A stretch of DNA of 64,000 nt from Akkermansiaceae bacterium (GCA_903908495.1 CAIVSK010000014.1:27315-91314); one strand, 5' to 3'; positions 1 to 11,018 are shown, numbered from the stretch's first letter. Numbers and translations are program-made. Notes: generated by a model not told the origin, from the sequence alone.

Positions 1-922
1 AAGTGGGGCAGGCCCCGAGCGGGTTATTGAAGGAAAACAGTGCGGCGGTGGGTGGACGCAGGGTGAAGCCGGTGCGTGGATTGGTCCACGTGTTGGTGAA
101 GATTTTGGCGGGGACTGCGGTGGCGTGGGGGGGGGCGCTGGCATCGGCCGCGACAATGCCGGCACTGCCTTTTCCTAGCGAAAATGCGGCTTCGAGGGCT
201 TCGAGGAGGCGCGAGTGGTGTTCCGGGGTGAGTGTGAGGCGGTCCTGGATGACCTCCACCGGTGATGTTAGCGTCTTGATGTCAGCGGGCAATGGCTCGT
301 CGCAGCGGTAGATCCGCCGCTGGATGAGGACGCGCAGGTAGCCTTGGGCGTTGAGAAACGGGAATAGGTCAGCCGCCGCGGTGGCGGCTGGGATCGGCAC
401 CGGAAAGGTGATCAGGACCGCTTGTCCAGCCAGATTGGCGAGCGCCCAGGCGGCGGCGGATTCGGGCGAATCCGGGCGGATTTCCTCGCCGGTGTGGGGG
501 TCATGACCGACGCCGAGGCGGGCGAATAGCAATTTGAGATAATCGTTGATCTCGGTGAGGGTGCCGACCGTCGAGCGGGTGGTGCGGACGTTGTTCTTTT
601 GCTCGATGGCAATGGCGGGCGGAATGCCGTCGATGCGATCGACAGCGGGTTTGTCCATGCGATCGAAGAATTGCCGGACATAGGGCGAGAAGGTTTCGAC
701 ATAGCGGCGCTGGCCTTCGGCGTAGAGCGTGTGAAACGCCAGCGACGATTTGCCGGAGCCGGAGGGGCCGGTGACGACGCTGAGCTTGCCGAGGGGGATT
801 TCCAGATCGAAGCCCTGGAGGTTATGTTGGCGACAGCCGCGCAGTGAAATAGCCGCGTTGGGGAGGCGGGGAGGGCGGTTGGTTGGCGGAGGCGTGTGAG
901 GGGAGGACGATTTGCGCGGCAC
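1..922 (-). CDS. uvrA: Excinuclease ABC subunit A, N-terminal part, truncated by window edge
   Basis: Reverse-strand frame (not in the ORF list because it runs off the edge) reads ...[65 protein letters not shown]...IEQKN...[12 protein letters not shown], with Walker A and the UvrA FSFN..GACP motif. Start placed at a GTG at 922 (uncertain). Confidence 0.93.
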   Translation of the reverse strand, partial: MPRKSSSPHTPPPTNRPPRLPNAAISLRGCRQHNLQGFDLEIPLGKLSVVTGPSGSGKSSLAFHTLYAEGQRRYVETFSPYVRQFFDRMDKPAVDRIDGIPPAIAIEQKNNVRTTRSTVGTLTEINDYLKLLFARLGVGHDPHTGEEIRPDSPESAAAWALANLAGQAVLITFPVPIPAATAAADLFPFLNAQGYLRVLIQRRIYRCDEPLPADIKTLTSPVEVIQDRLTLTPEHHSRLLEALEAAFSLGKGSAGIVAADASAPPHATAVPAKIFTNTWTNPRTGFTLRPPTAALFSFNNPLGACPT

Positions 923-1067
923 GCGGAGAGTTTAGGCGAGAATCGCGGGTTCGCCAGCGCAACCATTCAAGCTGGCCCGATCGGGCTGGAAACCGCGGTG
1001 AAAATCCGTGCGGCGGTGGTGGAACCGGCGGCTTGTCCGGCCGCAGGAAAAGGTTGGGCCGGGGGGC

Positions 1068-2990
1068 TCAATTCCTGCTGTTCACCTTGCCCGGAGCTGG
1101 CGTGCTGGCGGGGTCCGGTGCGGGACCATTGCCGATACCGGTACCGGTACCTTTGATGTCGACGGCAGGCAGTTTCGGGGCATCCGGGTCGATCCCGCGC
1201 ATCAGATCGCTGAAGTAGCTGGGGCGGTTCTGGGTGTTGGCGATTTCCGCCCGAATCAAGCCGACGGCGGGAGCTTCGTTGGGATCGGTGAGCCGCTCGA
1301 TCTGTTTGGTCAGGCCGGTGACGTAGGTGGAGGCCAGTTCGAGCAAGTCGGTTTCCAGATCGTGATCGAGCTTGTCCTGCTTGGCCAGGAACTTGGCATG
1401 AATCACGGTGACCTTCTCAAAGAAGTCTTTTTCCTGATCGACGCCACCGCGGCCACGGCCGCCACCACCACCGCCACCCTTGTCCGACTTGATTTGGACG
1501 AGGTCCAGCACTGCGGGTACGCGAGCACCGGCAGCGCGCCACTTCTTAAAGACTTTATCGACTTGTTGTTTGATGCCGGTCTGTTTGTCCTTATCGATTT
1601 GGTGGACCTTATAAATGATCTGGCGTTCAAAAGCCTCGTAGTTTTTTTCAATTTCCTTGGCCGAGGTCGCGTAAATCGGGGTGGCCTTGAGCCGCATCAT
1701 GTCGCGTGCCCGATCGAGGAATGCAGGCACATCAAAGCCCGGCAGCGGCGCAGGGGCCGGGATGACGGGCTCCACTGCAGGTGGCAGGGGCTCGATCTTG
1801 ACGATTTCGGGCTCGGGTTTTGGCTCAGGTTTGGGTTCGGCGCTGGCGCTTGGCGGGGTGGGGATGGAGGGCCGATCGATGGTCGGCGGCGTCTGCCGCG
1901 TGGGGGCGGCACTTGGTGTCACAGGGGGCTCCGGAGGGGGGGCGGGTTGGGTGGTATTGGTGAATTTGGGCACCAGAAAGAAGATGGCCACGGCCACCAT
2001 CGCCAGCCCCAGCAACACGACGTTGACGATTTTCCCGGATGAATCCGGTGCCGCGGCGGGCGCTCGCCGGTTGGCGGGCATTGAGCGGGCACCCGCAGGA
2101 GCGGCGACGCGTCGTTTCGCGGTTTTGCCGTGGGTTGGGGCGTGGGCGGGGGAAGCTGCGTGGGCGGCGGCCGGAGTTGCCGCGGCAATGGAGCGCAGAT
2201 CCTTGGCCATTTCCGCGGCACTGGGGTAGCGCAGATCCGGCACGGGATGGGTCGCGCGGCGGATGACCGCATCAAACCGCGCGTCACAACCACAGATGAC
2301 CGAGGTCGGGCGCGTGTCGGCGGCCGGCAGTCGGCCGGTCAACAGCTCGTGAAGCACCACTCCCACCGAAAAAATATCCGCCCGTGCGTCGACCTGGTTG
2401 GGATGCATGAGCACCTCCGGCGCGGTGTAATGGGGAGTGCCGAAGATGGTTTCGCCGGCCTTGACGGCTGCGCCAATGGGGCGCGCGAGTCCGAAGTCGC
2501 CGATTTTCGGCCGTGCCTGTTGATCGAGGAGGATGTTGCCGGGTTTGATGTCGCGATGGAGGATGCCGTGTTCGTGGGCATGGGCGAGGCCCTGGCAGAC
2601 GCCCACGGCGATGCGCGCGGCGGCCTCGGGGGCGATGGCGATGCCATGGGCCGAATGGAACAAGGTCTTGCCCGCCACAAACTCCATGATGATGAAGAGC
2701 ATGCCGGCCACCTCGCCAAAGTCGTAGACGCCGATGAGGTTGGGGTGGTTCAGGCGGGCCATCGCCTTGGCCTCCGCTTCAAAATTGGCACGGAATGATT
2801 CATCCTCGCCAAACTCACGCGGCAAAATCTTGATGGCCACGGGCCGATCCAGCGAAAGTTGCACCGCTTTGTAAACCGCTCCCATGCCGCCAGTGGCAAT
2901 CAGCCCCTCGATCTCATATCCCGGAAAAAGTGGGGCGAGACGGGCTGGCTCGGGTGCTTCGAAGGCAGCAATGGTGTTAGGGTCAGTCAT
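1068..2990 (-). CDS. Serine/threonine protein kinase (Pkn type) with TM segment and C-terminal region
   Basis: GYEIEGLIATGGMGAVYKAVQLSLDRPVAIKILP...HRDIKPGNILLD...DFGLARP kinase motifs; TM segment VVLLGLAMVAVAIFFLV. Confidence 0.93.
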   Translation of the reverse strand: MTDPNTIAAFEAPEPARLAPLFPGYEIEGLIATGGMGAVYKAVQLSLDRPVAIKILPREFGEDESFRANFEAEAKAMARLNHPNLIGVYDFGEVAGMLFIIMEFVAGKTLFHSAHGIAIAPEAAARIAVGVCQGLAHAHEHGILHRDIKPGNILLDQQARPKIGDFGLARPIGAAVKAGETIFGTPHYTAPEVLMHPNQVDARADIFSVGVVLHELLTGRLPAADTRPTSVICGCDARFDAVIRRATHPVPDLRYPSAAEMAKDLRSIAAATPAAAHAASPAHAPTHGKTAKRRVAAPAGARSMPANRRAPAAAPDSSGKIVNVVLLGLAMVAVAIFFLVPKFTNTTQPAPPPEPPVTPSAAPTRQTPPTIDRPSIPTPPSASAEPKPEPKPEPEIVKIEPLPPAVEPVIPAPAPLPGFDVPAFLDRARDMMRLKATPIYATSAKEIEKNYEAFERQIIYKVHQIDKDKQTGIKQQVDKVFKKWRAAGARVPAVLDLVQIKSDKGGGGGGGRGRGGVDQEKDFFEKVTVIHAKFLAKQDKLDHDLETDLLELASTYVTGLTKQIERLTDPNEAPAVGLIRAEIANTQNRPSYFSDLMRGIDPDAPKLPAVDIKGTGTGIGNGPAPDPASTPAPGKVNSRN

Positions 2991-3152
2991 CAGACGGGCG
3001 GGGGAGTTTTGTCCAAGAGGCGTTCGGGTTCAAGCACAATCCCTCACAGAATGGTGGCGGGCTCAAAGTGTTTACCCTGAGTGTGCGGATTAAACCCCAC
3101 GGTGGGGGAAAGTTGCGCGAAGCAAGGCCTGTGTTACGGCGATGGGAGGAGT

Positions 3153-3541
3153 GCCGCTCCCCTGTAAGCCGGATTTTGTCCGCCCCGCTCGCGCGGGGTT
3201 GTACGGTCATTTCTCTCACTCCGCCGGAGCGAAGCGCCCCGCTGACGCGGGATGCGACTAGTACCCGGAGAGTAACGGGCGGGCCGCCCTTCCCCTGTTA
3301 TGTCTTGCACCACGCGGGGTTTGCCGTGCCACCTTGGTTACCCTTGGCGCGGTGGGCGCTTACTCCACCATTTCACCCTTACCTGTGCCCTTGCGGGCCA
3401 TCGGCGGTATGCTTTCTGTTGCACTTTCCATCCGGCAGTCTCGCGACTGCCGTTCCTTGCTTTCACAAGGCACGTTGCCCTATGGTGTCCGGACTTTCCT
3501 CAAGCACGCTTGCGCGTTCCTGCGACCGTCCGGGGAGCGGC
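3153..3541 (-). ncRNA. rnpB: RNase P RNA (bacterial type A-like)
   Basis: Minus strand has GAGGAAAGTCCGGAC near the 5' end and GACAAAATCCGGCTTAC near the 3' end. Ends pair perfectly as P1: gccgctcccc (revcomp of 3532-3541) with ggggagcggc (revcomp of 3153-3162). Also ACAGAAAGCATACCGCC and GGTAAGGGTGAAA core segments. Confidence 0.95.
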
Positions 3542-3807
3542 GTGGCGACTGTCGTCCGGATTGGGGGCCGCTGCCAAGGAAAACTTGGGCTCATGGTGAA
3601 AAAGTCGGGGCGGGCGAGTGAGGTCAAGCGTACAAGGAGCGTCGGCCGCCGAGTCGTCGAGCCCATGGGGAGGCAGTGGGTGGTGGAATTCCTCAGCCCA
3701 TTGACCTCTCATGGTCCCGGGCGATGCGGAGATCGCCCTTCCCTGGTTTCGCCGTCATGCGGCCGTTTGGTGCTTTCATGCAGGTGGTAACTCGCTACTA
3801 TGTGTGC

Positions 3808-4305
3808 ATGCGCCGCCGGATCACGATTTTCGCCCTTCTCGTCATGATTCTGCTGGCGGTTAGCGCTTGGTGGTATTCACCGACGCAAGTACTGAAGCGT
3901 CGGTGCAACCGGTTTTTCGACGCCATTTCCTTCACCGAGAAGGCCAAGCCGGAGACTCGCCGCCTGCAAGTGCTCAAGCTGGGCGATTTTCTGGATCGGA
4001 CGGTCGCGCTTGCCGGAAAGGACCTGCCCGAGGAGATTTCCAGCCCCGCCCAGCGCGATGAATTCCAGGCCATCTTCGCCATCGCCTGTGACGCCTGCCG
4101 CTTTGTGGCCATCACCGAGCGCAAGATCGAATTCATGGGCATCGACGGCGAGACGGCCTCGGTGCAAGTCACCGTCAGGGTGGGCATCGGCCACCCGGAA
4201 GGCGGCAAACTCTTCAATGGCACCCATCGCTTGATGCTGACCTGGCATCACACCACGCCGGGTTGGTGCCTCAGCGGTCTGGCGTGGGATAAGATCGGCC
4301 CGTGA
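3808..4305 (+). CDS. Hypothetical protein with N-terminal TM/signal anchor
   Basis: ORF open from ATG at 3808: MRRRITIFALLVMILLAVSAWWYSP...; no family recognised. Confidence 0.7.
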   Translation: MRRRITIFALLVMILLAVSAWWYSPTQVLKRRCNRFFDAISFTEKAKPETRRLQVLKLGDFLDRTVALAGKDLPEEISSPAQRDEFQAIFAIACDACRFVAITERKIEFMGIDGETASVQVTVRVGIGHPEGGKLFNGTHRLMLTWHHTTPGWCLSGLAWDKIGP

Positions 4306-4371
4306 GCGCCGGCTTGAATCGCGAGTGCTGCAATTGACACCGGCGGGTGGCAGCGCCATGGTCCGCGCCCC

Positions 4372-5130
4372 ATGAAAATGCGCAGTCGTTTCTTCACCCC
4401 GCTCCGCCCCGGCGGCATCCTCCGCTGGTCCACCGCCTGCATTTTGGCGGGCGGGATGGTCGGGATGACGGGATGCGAGCGGAAATATGTGGCCACCGAG
4501 CGGGATCAGAAGATGGCTCAAGTCCAATCCAAATTGGTGGCCTTGGACGCGCAGAAGGCGAAGCTGGCCGGCGGCGAAGTGGAGAACAACTTCAACCTGC
4601 CGGGGCTGGGGTTCTATCATGCCGAGGCCCGCGATTTTTTCGAATACCCGTATGGTTTTGAACAGGACGGGCGCTGGTTCGTCAATGGCAAGTGGCAGGA
4701 CCAGCCGCAGGCGGAAGCCGCCGTGGCGGCCAGTCGGCCCACCCCGGAGGCCTTGAAGAAGGTGGAGGACGCGTTGGACCGCGAGCAACAACTGCTGGCC
4801 AGCCAGGACAAAGGCGCGTTTGCCACTGCCGGGCACAATTCCAACCAGGGGCTCGGTTGCGGTACTGCGTTGATGATGTACTGGCTCATTTCCGGCAATC
4901 GCGGCAGCTACCGGCCCGGCCCGGGTTTCCAACAAGCGGGCGTCCAAGCGGCGACCTGGCAACGCGGCGTCGACGACCAACGCCGCAGCGTGAGCGCCTA
5001 CGCCTCGGCCAATCCCGGTTACAGCCGGTTGGTCGCGCAAAGCAACCGCAGCGGCAACACCGTCACGGCGGGCCAATCGGTGCGCGGTGGTTTCGGGGCG
5101 AGCGGCAAGAGTTCTTCCTCCGCCACTTGA
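4372..5130 (+). CDS. YgiB-like (DUF1190) lipoprotein
   Basis: Signal peptide and lipobox-like ...GMVGMTGCERKYVATERDQ; Ser/Gly-rich C-terminus; directly upstream of a YgiC-like gene. Confidence 0.65.
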   Translation: MKMRSRFFTPLRPGGILRWSTACILAGGMVGMTGCERKYVATERDQKMAQVQSKLVALDAQKAKLAGGEVENNFNLPGLGFYHAEARDFFEYPYGFEQDGRWFVNGKWQDQPQAEAAVAASRPTPEALKKVEDALDREQQLLASQDKGAFATAGHNSNQGLGCGTALMMYWLISGNRGSYRPGPGFQQAGVQAATWQRGVDDQRRSVSAYASANPGYSRLVAQSNRSGNTVTAGQSVRGGFGASGKSSSSAT

Positions 5131-5134
5131 ATCC

Positions 5135-6286
5135 ATGGCCGTGCGCTCTAACATCCGCCTGCTGTCCCGCCTGCCGCGCCCGGGGTGGAAGCCACGCGTC
5201 GAGGCCGCCGGGCTCATCTGGCACGGCGAGGGCGGCATCCCCTATTGGAATGAAAACCAGCATCTGGTGCTCACCCTGGAGGCGGCCGAGGTGTTGGAGG
5301 ATGCCGCCACCGATCTGCACGCCTTGTGCCTGGACGCTTGTGAGCAAATCGTGCGCCGCGGGTGGTGGGCGCGCCTGGCCATTCCGGACGCAGCCGCCGG
5401 CTTGATCCAAGCGTCGTGGCTGGAGCGCGATTTCTCCCTCTATGGCCGCTTCGATCTGGCCTGGAACGGCAGCGGCCCGCCGAAAATGTTGGAATACAAC
5501 GCCGATACGCCCACATCATTGTTAGAGGCGGCGGTGATCCAGTGGCACTGGCTGGAGGATACCTATCCGGAGTGCGACCAACTCAACTCGATCCACGAGG
5601 CATTGGTGGATCGCTGGCGCGCGGTGAGCGAGACGACCGTGCATTTTGCCTGCGCCTGGGACCAGGTGGAGGACCGCCAAACCATCGCCTACCTGGCCGA
5701 AACCGCTGAGCAGGCCGGCAAATCCGTGGTGCTCATGGACATGCACGAGATCGGCCTCTCGCCGGATGGCCGCTTCACCGACACCGGCGAACGGCCGATC
5801 GACAAGCTGTTCAAGCTCTATCCGTGGGAGTGGATGGCGCGCGAGCCGTTTTTCGCCGAAATCGGCCCTGAGCGCCACCGCTTCGTCGAACCTGCCTGGA
5901 AAATGATGTTGTCTAACAAAGGATTGCTGCCGGTGTTGTGGGAACTCAATCCCGGCCATCCCTTGTTGCTGCCCGCCGCCCTGTCGCGCGAGGAGCTCTG
6001 TTCACAAGGAATCTCGCGGTGGGTGGAAAAACCGTTTTTCGGCCGCGAGGGGGCGGGGGTTGCCATGTTGGAGGACGGCATCCGCGTGGCCCGGGGTGCC
6101 GACGGCCACCCTGGCGAACCGCTGGCCTATCAGCAATCCGCGGAGCTCTTCAGCGCCGGTGGCAAACATTTCGTGTGGGGGCTGTGGATGGTCGGCGACG
6201 CCTGCCGCGGCCTCTCCGCGCGCGGCGACTCGTCGCCTGTCACCGGCAACCTCAGCCAGTTCTATCCGCACCGCATCGAGGGCTGA
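5135..6286 (+). CDS. Glutathionylspermidine synthase family protein (YgiC/YjfC-like, ATP-grasp)
   Basis: WHGEGGIPYWNENQHLVLT...LEYNADTPTSLLEAAVIQWHWLED...KPFFGREGAGVAML motifs of the GSP_synth family. Confidence 0.88.
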   Translation: MAVRSNIRLLSRLPRPGWKPRVEAAGLIWHGEGGIPYWNENQHLVLTLEAAEVLEDAATDLHALCLDACEQIVRRGWWARLAIPDAAAGLIQASWLERDFSLYGRFDLAWNGSGPPKMLEYNADTPTSLLEAAVIQWHWLEDTYPECDQLNSIHEALVDRWRAVSETTVHFACAWDQVEDRQTIAYLAETAEQAGKSVVLMDMHEIGLSPDGRFTDTGERPIDKLFKLYPWEWMAREPFFAEIGPERHRFVEPAWKMMLSNKGLLPVLWELNPGHPLLLPAALSREELCSQGISRWVEKPFFGREGAGVAMLEDGIRVARGADGHPGEPLAYQQSAELFSAGGKHFVWGLWMVGDACRGLSARGDSSPVTGNLSQFYPHRIEG

Positions 6287-6460
6287 GCCGCCAAGCAGCA
6301 AAGGGAAATTGATTGAAGAAGCCGCTGATGAGCACCGTATCAGCGGGGCTGGGTGGCCATGGCGGTGAGACATCCGGCCATGGAGCTGCCCAAACTCCGC
6401 TTGTGAAGCGATTTTTCATTCCAGCCACCCCGCCACCCCGAACCTCCAATGCCAAGATCC

Positions 6461-9400
6461 ATGAAAAACATCGTCATCCCGTTGCTAGTGACCGCCTGCC
6501 ATGGCCTGCTGTTGGCTGTGGTGCCGGCTGCCGAAGCCAGAACCCTCTGGCAAATTGGCAAGACCGATCACAGCAACGCCGAATTCGCGTTGGCACCTAA
6601 CGGATTCTCTCAATTCAAGCAGGACGCGTTCTTCGTGATCGGTGAATCCGACCCGCACCACGACTGGCCCTATGTGCATCCCGGCCCCGGCGACTCGTGG
6701 GCCGGGGCGCGCCCGCACACTTTCACCATCCTCTTCGGCGTGCAGGGCGTGCCCGCTGCGGGTGAATGCAAGTTGTGTTTCGATCTGCTCGACACCCAGC
6801 ACAGCTCGCCGCCGAAGCTGCACATCGAGGTGAATGGCACCCAGTTCGATCAGCAAATGCCAGCCGGTGCCGGCGATGCTTCGGTGCTAGGTGACCCCGC
6901 GAAAGGCAAGCCCTACCAGTTCTCCGTGGCATTCCCTGCGGACCTGCTGAAGCCCGGCAACAATCAAATCGATATCTCCAACGTGGCCGGCAGCTGGGTG
7001 TTGTACGATTCCGTTAGCCTCGTGACCCAAGCCGCCATAACGACGGCACCGGTGGTGAATTTCGCTGACGTGCGCTCGGTCCGGAGCACGCCCGCGCTGG
7101 TCGATAAGGGCGGCAAGCTGTTCCAACCGGTGGCCTTGTCGGTGGTGTGCCTGGGCACCCCGCAAGACGCCGCTGTGTGCGTCAACGGCGCGGAGACGGG
7201 CCGCGTCAAGCTTGCCCAGGGCAGCCAGGAGTTTGAAACCCTCGTCCCCGCGGTGGACAAAGTCACCCAAGCCACCATCTCGCTGGTGACGGATGGCAAA
7301 ACCCTGGCCAGCCGGACTCTGACGCTCACGCCGGTTCGCAAATGGGAGGTGTATGTGCTGATGCATTCACACACCGACATCGGATACACCGACATCCAGC
7401 CTAACATTGAGAAGAAGCAGGCCCAGAACGTCATCCGTGCCCTGGACTTGATCCGCGCCACCAAGGATTATCCCGCGGGTGCCAAATTCAAATGGAATCT
7501 GGAGGTGATGTGGACCGCCGACCAGTTCGCCCGCGTCGCCACGCCGCAGCAACTGCGCGAGTTCGACCAGGCGGTCCGCGATGGCGATATCGGTGTGGAC
7601 GCGATGTATGGCAACCTTCTAACCGGTCTGTGCCGCTATGAGGAAATGGTCCGCCAGATCAGTTATGCCACCACGCTGGGACAGCGCAACGGCCGCCAGG
7701 TGGACTCGATGATGATCAGCGACGTGCCGGGCATGACCTGGGGCGTGGTGCCGGCCCTGGCCAGCCACGGGGTTAAATACATCTCCAACGGGCCCAACGC
7801 CTCGCGCACCATGGACGGCGACCGCATCGGTTACGTGCGGGTGCAGTGGGAGAACACCCCGTTTTACTGGGAGTCTCCGTCGGGCACGGAGAAAGTCCTG
7901 TATTGGGGGGCTCAGGGCGGTTATTCGTTCGGCCATCACTTCGCCTCCATCCAGCAGGGGCTGCCGTTTCTGTTGGATCGATTGGAAGAGCAGAAATATC
8001 CCTATGACATCGTCCAGTTGCGTTGGACCAAGGGCGACAACGGCCCGCCCGATGAAGGGGTCATGCCAGCGCTGCGCGAGTGGAATGCCAAGTATGCCTA
8101 TCCGAAGCTTGTCATCGCCACCACCAGCGAGGCGTTTCATGCTTTTGAGAAACGCTACGGCGACAAGTTGCCAACGTTCCGTGGTGACATGACGCCGTAC
8201 TGGGAGGATGGTGCCGGTTCGTCCGCCCGCGAGACCGCGCTCAACCGCCACTCGGTGGACCGCCTGCTGCAAGCCGAGACGCTGTGGGCCATGCGCAAGC
8301 CCGGCGCCTTTCCGCTGGCCGAGTTCGCCGTGGCCTGGAAAAACGCCGCGATGTATAGCGAGCACACCTGGGGTGCCCATAACAGCATCAGCCAGCCCGA
8401 TCTGGCATTTGTCAAAAACCAGTGGAATTACAAGCAAGGATACGCGCTCACCGCCGACAGGGTTTCACGCGAGTTGCTCGGCAAGGCTCTGGGTGGTTTA
8501 GGCCGCGGGGACGGGGCGGTGGATGTCTTCAACACCGCGTCATGGGAGCGCAGCGACCTGGTCACCTTGCCGAAGGAAACCCGCGGCGATTGCGTCAAGG
8601 ACGCGGATGGCAAGCCGGTGCCCTCGCAACGTCTCGCCTCGGGCGAGTTGGCATTCCTCGCCGGCGCAGTGCCGCCATTGGGTTCCAAACGCTTCCTCAT
8701 CGGCTCCGGTACCCCGGGCACAGCCAAGGCCGCGGTGGCAGCAACCTCGTTGACCACGCCGCTGCTGCAAATCAAGCTCGACCCCGCCAGCGGCGATATC
8801 GTCAGCTTGCGGCGCGAGGGCATCGACGGTGAGCTGGCAAACGGGAAAATCAACAACTATATCTATCTGCCAGGCGGCAACCTGAAGGACGCCAAGCCCG
8901 CCGGTGCGGCAAAGATAAGCGTCAAGGAGGCCGGTCCGCTGGTCGTTTCGTTGTTGGTGGAAAGCGATGCGCCGGGATGCAACAAGCTGGAGCGTGAAGT
9001 TCGCCTGATCGACGGCATTGACCGTGTTGAGATCATTGACTTGGTTGACAAACAGGCGCTGCGCGCGGTGGAAGGCGTGCATTTCGGCTTCAGCTTCAAC
9101 ATCGCCGAGCCGAAGGTGCATATCAACAGCCCCGGGGCGATCGGCCAGCCGGAAATCGATCAATTGGCCGGTGCGTGCAAGAACTGGTTCTCGGTGGAGC
9201 GCTGGGTGGACATTTCCAACGCAACGCAAGGAGTGACCTGGTCCACCGCGGATGCGCCACTCATGGAGATGGGCGGGTTGACGGCAAACCTGCCGCGCAG
9301 CCAACCCGATCCCAACGCCTATCTGAAACGCATCGAGCCGTCCGCCACGATCTATTCATGGGTGATGAACAACCATTGGCACACCAATTACCGCGCCGAT

Positions 9401-9781
9401 CAGGAGGGGCCTACCTGGTTCCGCTACGCGCTGCGGCCGCACCGCGGCTATGATGCCGCCGCCGCCACACGCTTCGGGGTGGAGAGCACCCAGCCGCTTA
9501 TCGCCGCGCCGGCCACCGCCGGCTTGCTGCCGGCTGCGGGCTGGCTGCGGCTGGACGGCGATCAGGTGATTGTATCGTCGCTCAAGCCTAGCGAGGACGG
9601 CCAAGCCTGCATGCTGCGGTTGTACAATCCAACCGAACAGGCGCAGACGACCACCTTGCATTGGAGCAAGCCCGTCGGCCAAACGTGGTTGTCCAGCGCC
9701 TTGGAAGAGCAGGGCCGGAATGCGCCCGCCGCGATCACGGTGCCGAAACTTGGAACGGTCACCTTGCGGGTGATGCCATAG
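6461..9781 (+). CDS. Secreted GH38-like alpha-mannosidase-type protein with N-terminal rhamnogalacturonan lyase domain III-like module
   Basis: N-terminal LWQIGKTDHSNAEFAL...HHDWPYVHPGPGDSWAGARPHTFTILF...NQIDISNVAGSWVLYDSVSL (RGL domain type), then VYVLMHSHTDIGYTDIQPNIEKKQAQNVIRALDLI (GH38 HSHxDIG motif). Confidence 0.85.
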   Translation: MKNIVIPLLVTACHGLLLAVVPAAEARTLWQIGKTDHSNAEFALAPNGFSQFKQDAFFVIGESDPHHDWPYVHPGPGDSWAGARPHTFTILFGVQGVPAAGECKLCFDLLDTQHSSPPKLHIEVNGTQFDQQMPAGAGDASVLGDPAKGKPYQFSVAFPADLLKPGNNQIDISNVAGSWVLYDSVSLVTQAAITTAPVVNFADVRSVRSTPALVDKGGKLFQPVALSVVCLGTPQDAAVCVNGAETGRVKLAQGSQEFETLVPAVDKVTQATISLVTDGKTLASRTLTLTPVRKWEVYVLMHSHTDIGYTDIQPNIEKKQAQNVIRALDLIRATKDYPAGAKFKWNLEVMWTADQFARVATPQQLREFDQAVRDGDIGVDAMYGNLLTGLCRYEEMVRQISYATTLGQRNGRQVDSMMISDVPGMTWGVVPALASHGVKYISNGPNASRTMDGDRIGYVRVQWENTPFYWESPSGTEKVLYWGAQGGYSFGHHFASIQQGLPFLLDRLEEQKYPYDIVQLRWTKGDNGPPDEGVMPALREWNAKYAYPKLVIATTSEAFHAFEKRYGDKLPTFRGDMTPYWEDGAGSSARETALNRHSVDRLLQAETLWAMRKPGAFPLAEFAVAWKNAAMYSEHTWGAHNSISQPDLAFVKNQWNYKQGYALTADRVSRELLGKALGGLGRGDGAVDVFNTASWERSDLVTLPKETRGDCVKDADGKPVPSQRLASGELAFLAGAVPPLGSKRFLIGSGTPGTAKAAVAATSLTTPLLQIKLDPASGDIVSLRREGIDGELANGKINNYIYLPGGNLKDAKPAGAAKISVKEAGPLVVSLLVESDAPGCNKLEREVRLIDGIDRVEIIDLVDKQALRAVEGVHFGFSFNIAEPKVHINSPGAIGQPEIDQLAGACKNWFSVERWVDISNATQGVTWSTADAPLMEMGGLTANLPRSQPDPNAYLKRIEPSATIYSWVMNNHWHTNYRADQEGPTWFRYALRPHRGYDAAAATRFGVESTQPLIAAPATAGLLPAAGWLRLDGDQVIVSSLKPSEDGQACMLRLYNPTEQAQTTTLHWSKPVGQTWLSSALEEQGRNAPAAITVPKLGTVTLRVMP

Positions 9782-9830
9782 ATTTGACGCTTCTAACTCA
9801 GTGTATTCGAAGCCCGGCCGGAACCCCGAA

Positions 9831-11018
9831 ATGCGCCACCTGTTGCACGCAGGCTGGCTCGGGCTGTGGCTTTGGTGGGCCGCCGCGCTGCCGGTATTGG
9901 CGCATATAACTTCACTGCCGATGGCGACGGCGACCATCCAACCCGATGGCAAATATGCGCTCGATCTGACCTTTGACGTGCTGGCGTTCGCTCTCGACGA
10001 TTTTCCGGAGAATGTCAACGATCTGGCAATGAACGAGTTGCTGGACGGGCCGGCTGCCACCTTGGATGCCCGGCTCGCCAGGGCGCAGGTGCGCTTCAAA
10101 AACGAGTTCGCGGTTTTGGAAAACGGAAAATCAGGCACTGTGGAGACCTTGGTCTTCCCCACCGTGGCTGATATCCAGCGCCATGCCGAGGCGTCGCCGT
10201 TGCTGCGGCTGCCGGTGATGTTAGTGCTCTCGCTGGACGGGCGCTTGCCGCAGGGGGCACGTTCCGTCGCCTTTCGATTGCCTGCCAAGTTGGGCATGGT
10301 TTCGCTGACCGTGGTCCGGCCTGAGCAGCCGATTGGTGTGTGGGTGGTCAATCCGGGCGAAGTCACGGCCCCCATGCCGGTGATGCTCGATGCCATGGCG
10401 TCGGCATCCGCTGCGGATGGCCCACCCCTTCCGGCCATCGCCGAGCCAAGCCGCTGGGAATGGGCGCGGCGCTACGTCGTGCTGGGCTATGTGCATATCC
10501 TGCCGCGGGGGCTGGATCATATTCTGTTTGTGCTCGGTCTTTTTTTGCTAGGCAACCGCCTGCGGCCCTTGCTCATGCAGGTGACGGCTTTTACGCTGGC
10601 CCATTCCATCACCCTCGCTCTATCAATGTACGGGATCATCCAGCTGCCTCCGCAAGTGGTCGAGCCCTTGATCGCGCTGTCGATCGCCTTGGTGGCCATG
10701 GAGAATCTCTTCACCGCAAAACTGCACCGCTGGCGCTTGTTTGTGGTGTTTGGCTTCGGTCTGATCCACGGTCTTGGCTTCGCCAGTGTTCTAACGGCGC
10801 TGGGGCTGCCGCGGCACGAGTTTGCCACCGCGCTGGTGTCGTTCAATCTCGGCGTCGAGGGTGGCCAGTTGTCGGTGATCGGCTTGGCGATGCTGGCGGT
10901 GGGCTGCTGGCGGCAGCGCTGGTGGTATCGCCGGGCCATTGTCCTGCCCGCGTCCGGGGCGATTGCCGCGGTGGGCTTGTTTTGGGCCATCCAACGCGTC
11001 TGGCTCTACAGCCGATGA
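9831..11018 (+). CDS. HupE/UreJ family membrane protein
   Basis: GYVHILPRGLDHILFVLGLFLLG...LAHSITLAL...VEPLIALSIALVAMEN...FGLIHGLGFA typical of HupE/UreJ_2. Confidence 0.85.
   Translation: MRHLLHAGWLGLWLWWAAALPVLAHITSLPMATATIQPDGKYALDLTFDVLAFALDDFPENVNDLAMNELLDGPAATLDARLARAQVRFKNEFAVLENGKSGTVETLVFPTVADIQRHAEASPLLRLPVMLVLSLDGRLPQGARSVAFRLPAKLGMVSLTVVRPEQPIGVWVVNPGEVTAPMPVMLDAMASASAADGPPLPAIAEPSRWEWARRYVVLGYVHILPRGLDHILFVLGLFLLGNRLRPLLMQVTAFTLAHSITLALSMYGIIQLPPQVVEPLIALSIALVAMENLFTAKLHRWRLFVVFGFGLIHGLGFASVLTALGLPRHEFATALVSFNLGVEGGQLSVIGLAMLAVGCWRQRWWYRRAIVLPASGAIAAVGLFWAIQRVWLYSR

Noticed and set aside
1008-2042. Gly-rich long plus-strand ORF opposite the kinase
   Set aside because: Antisense to a confidently assigned Ser/Thr kinase; composition mirrors its Pro/Ala-rich linker.
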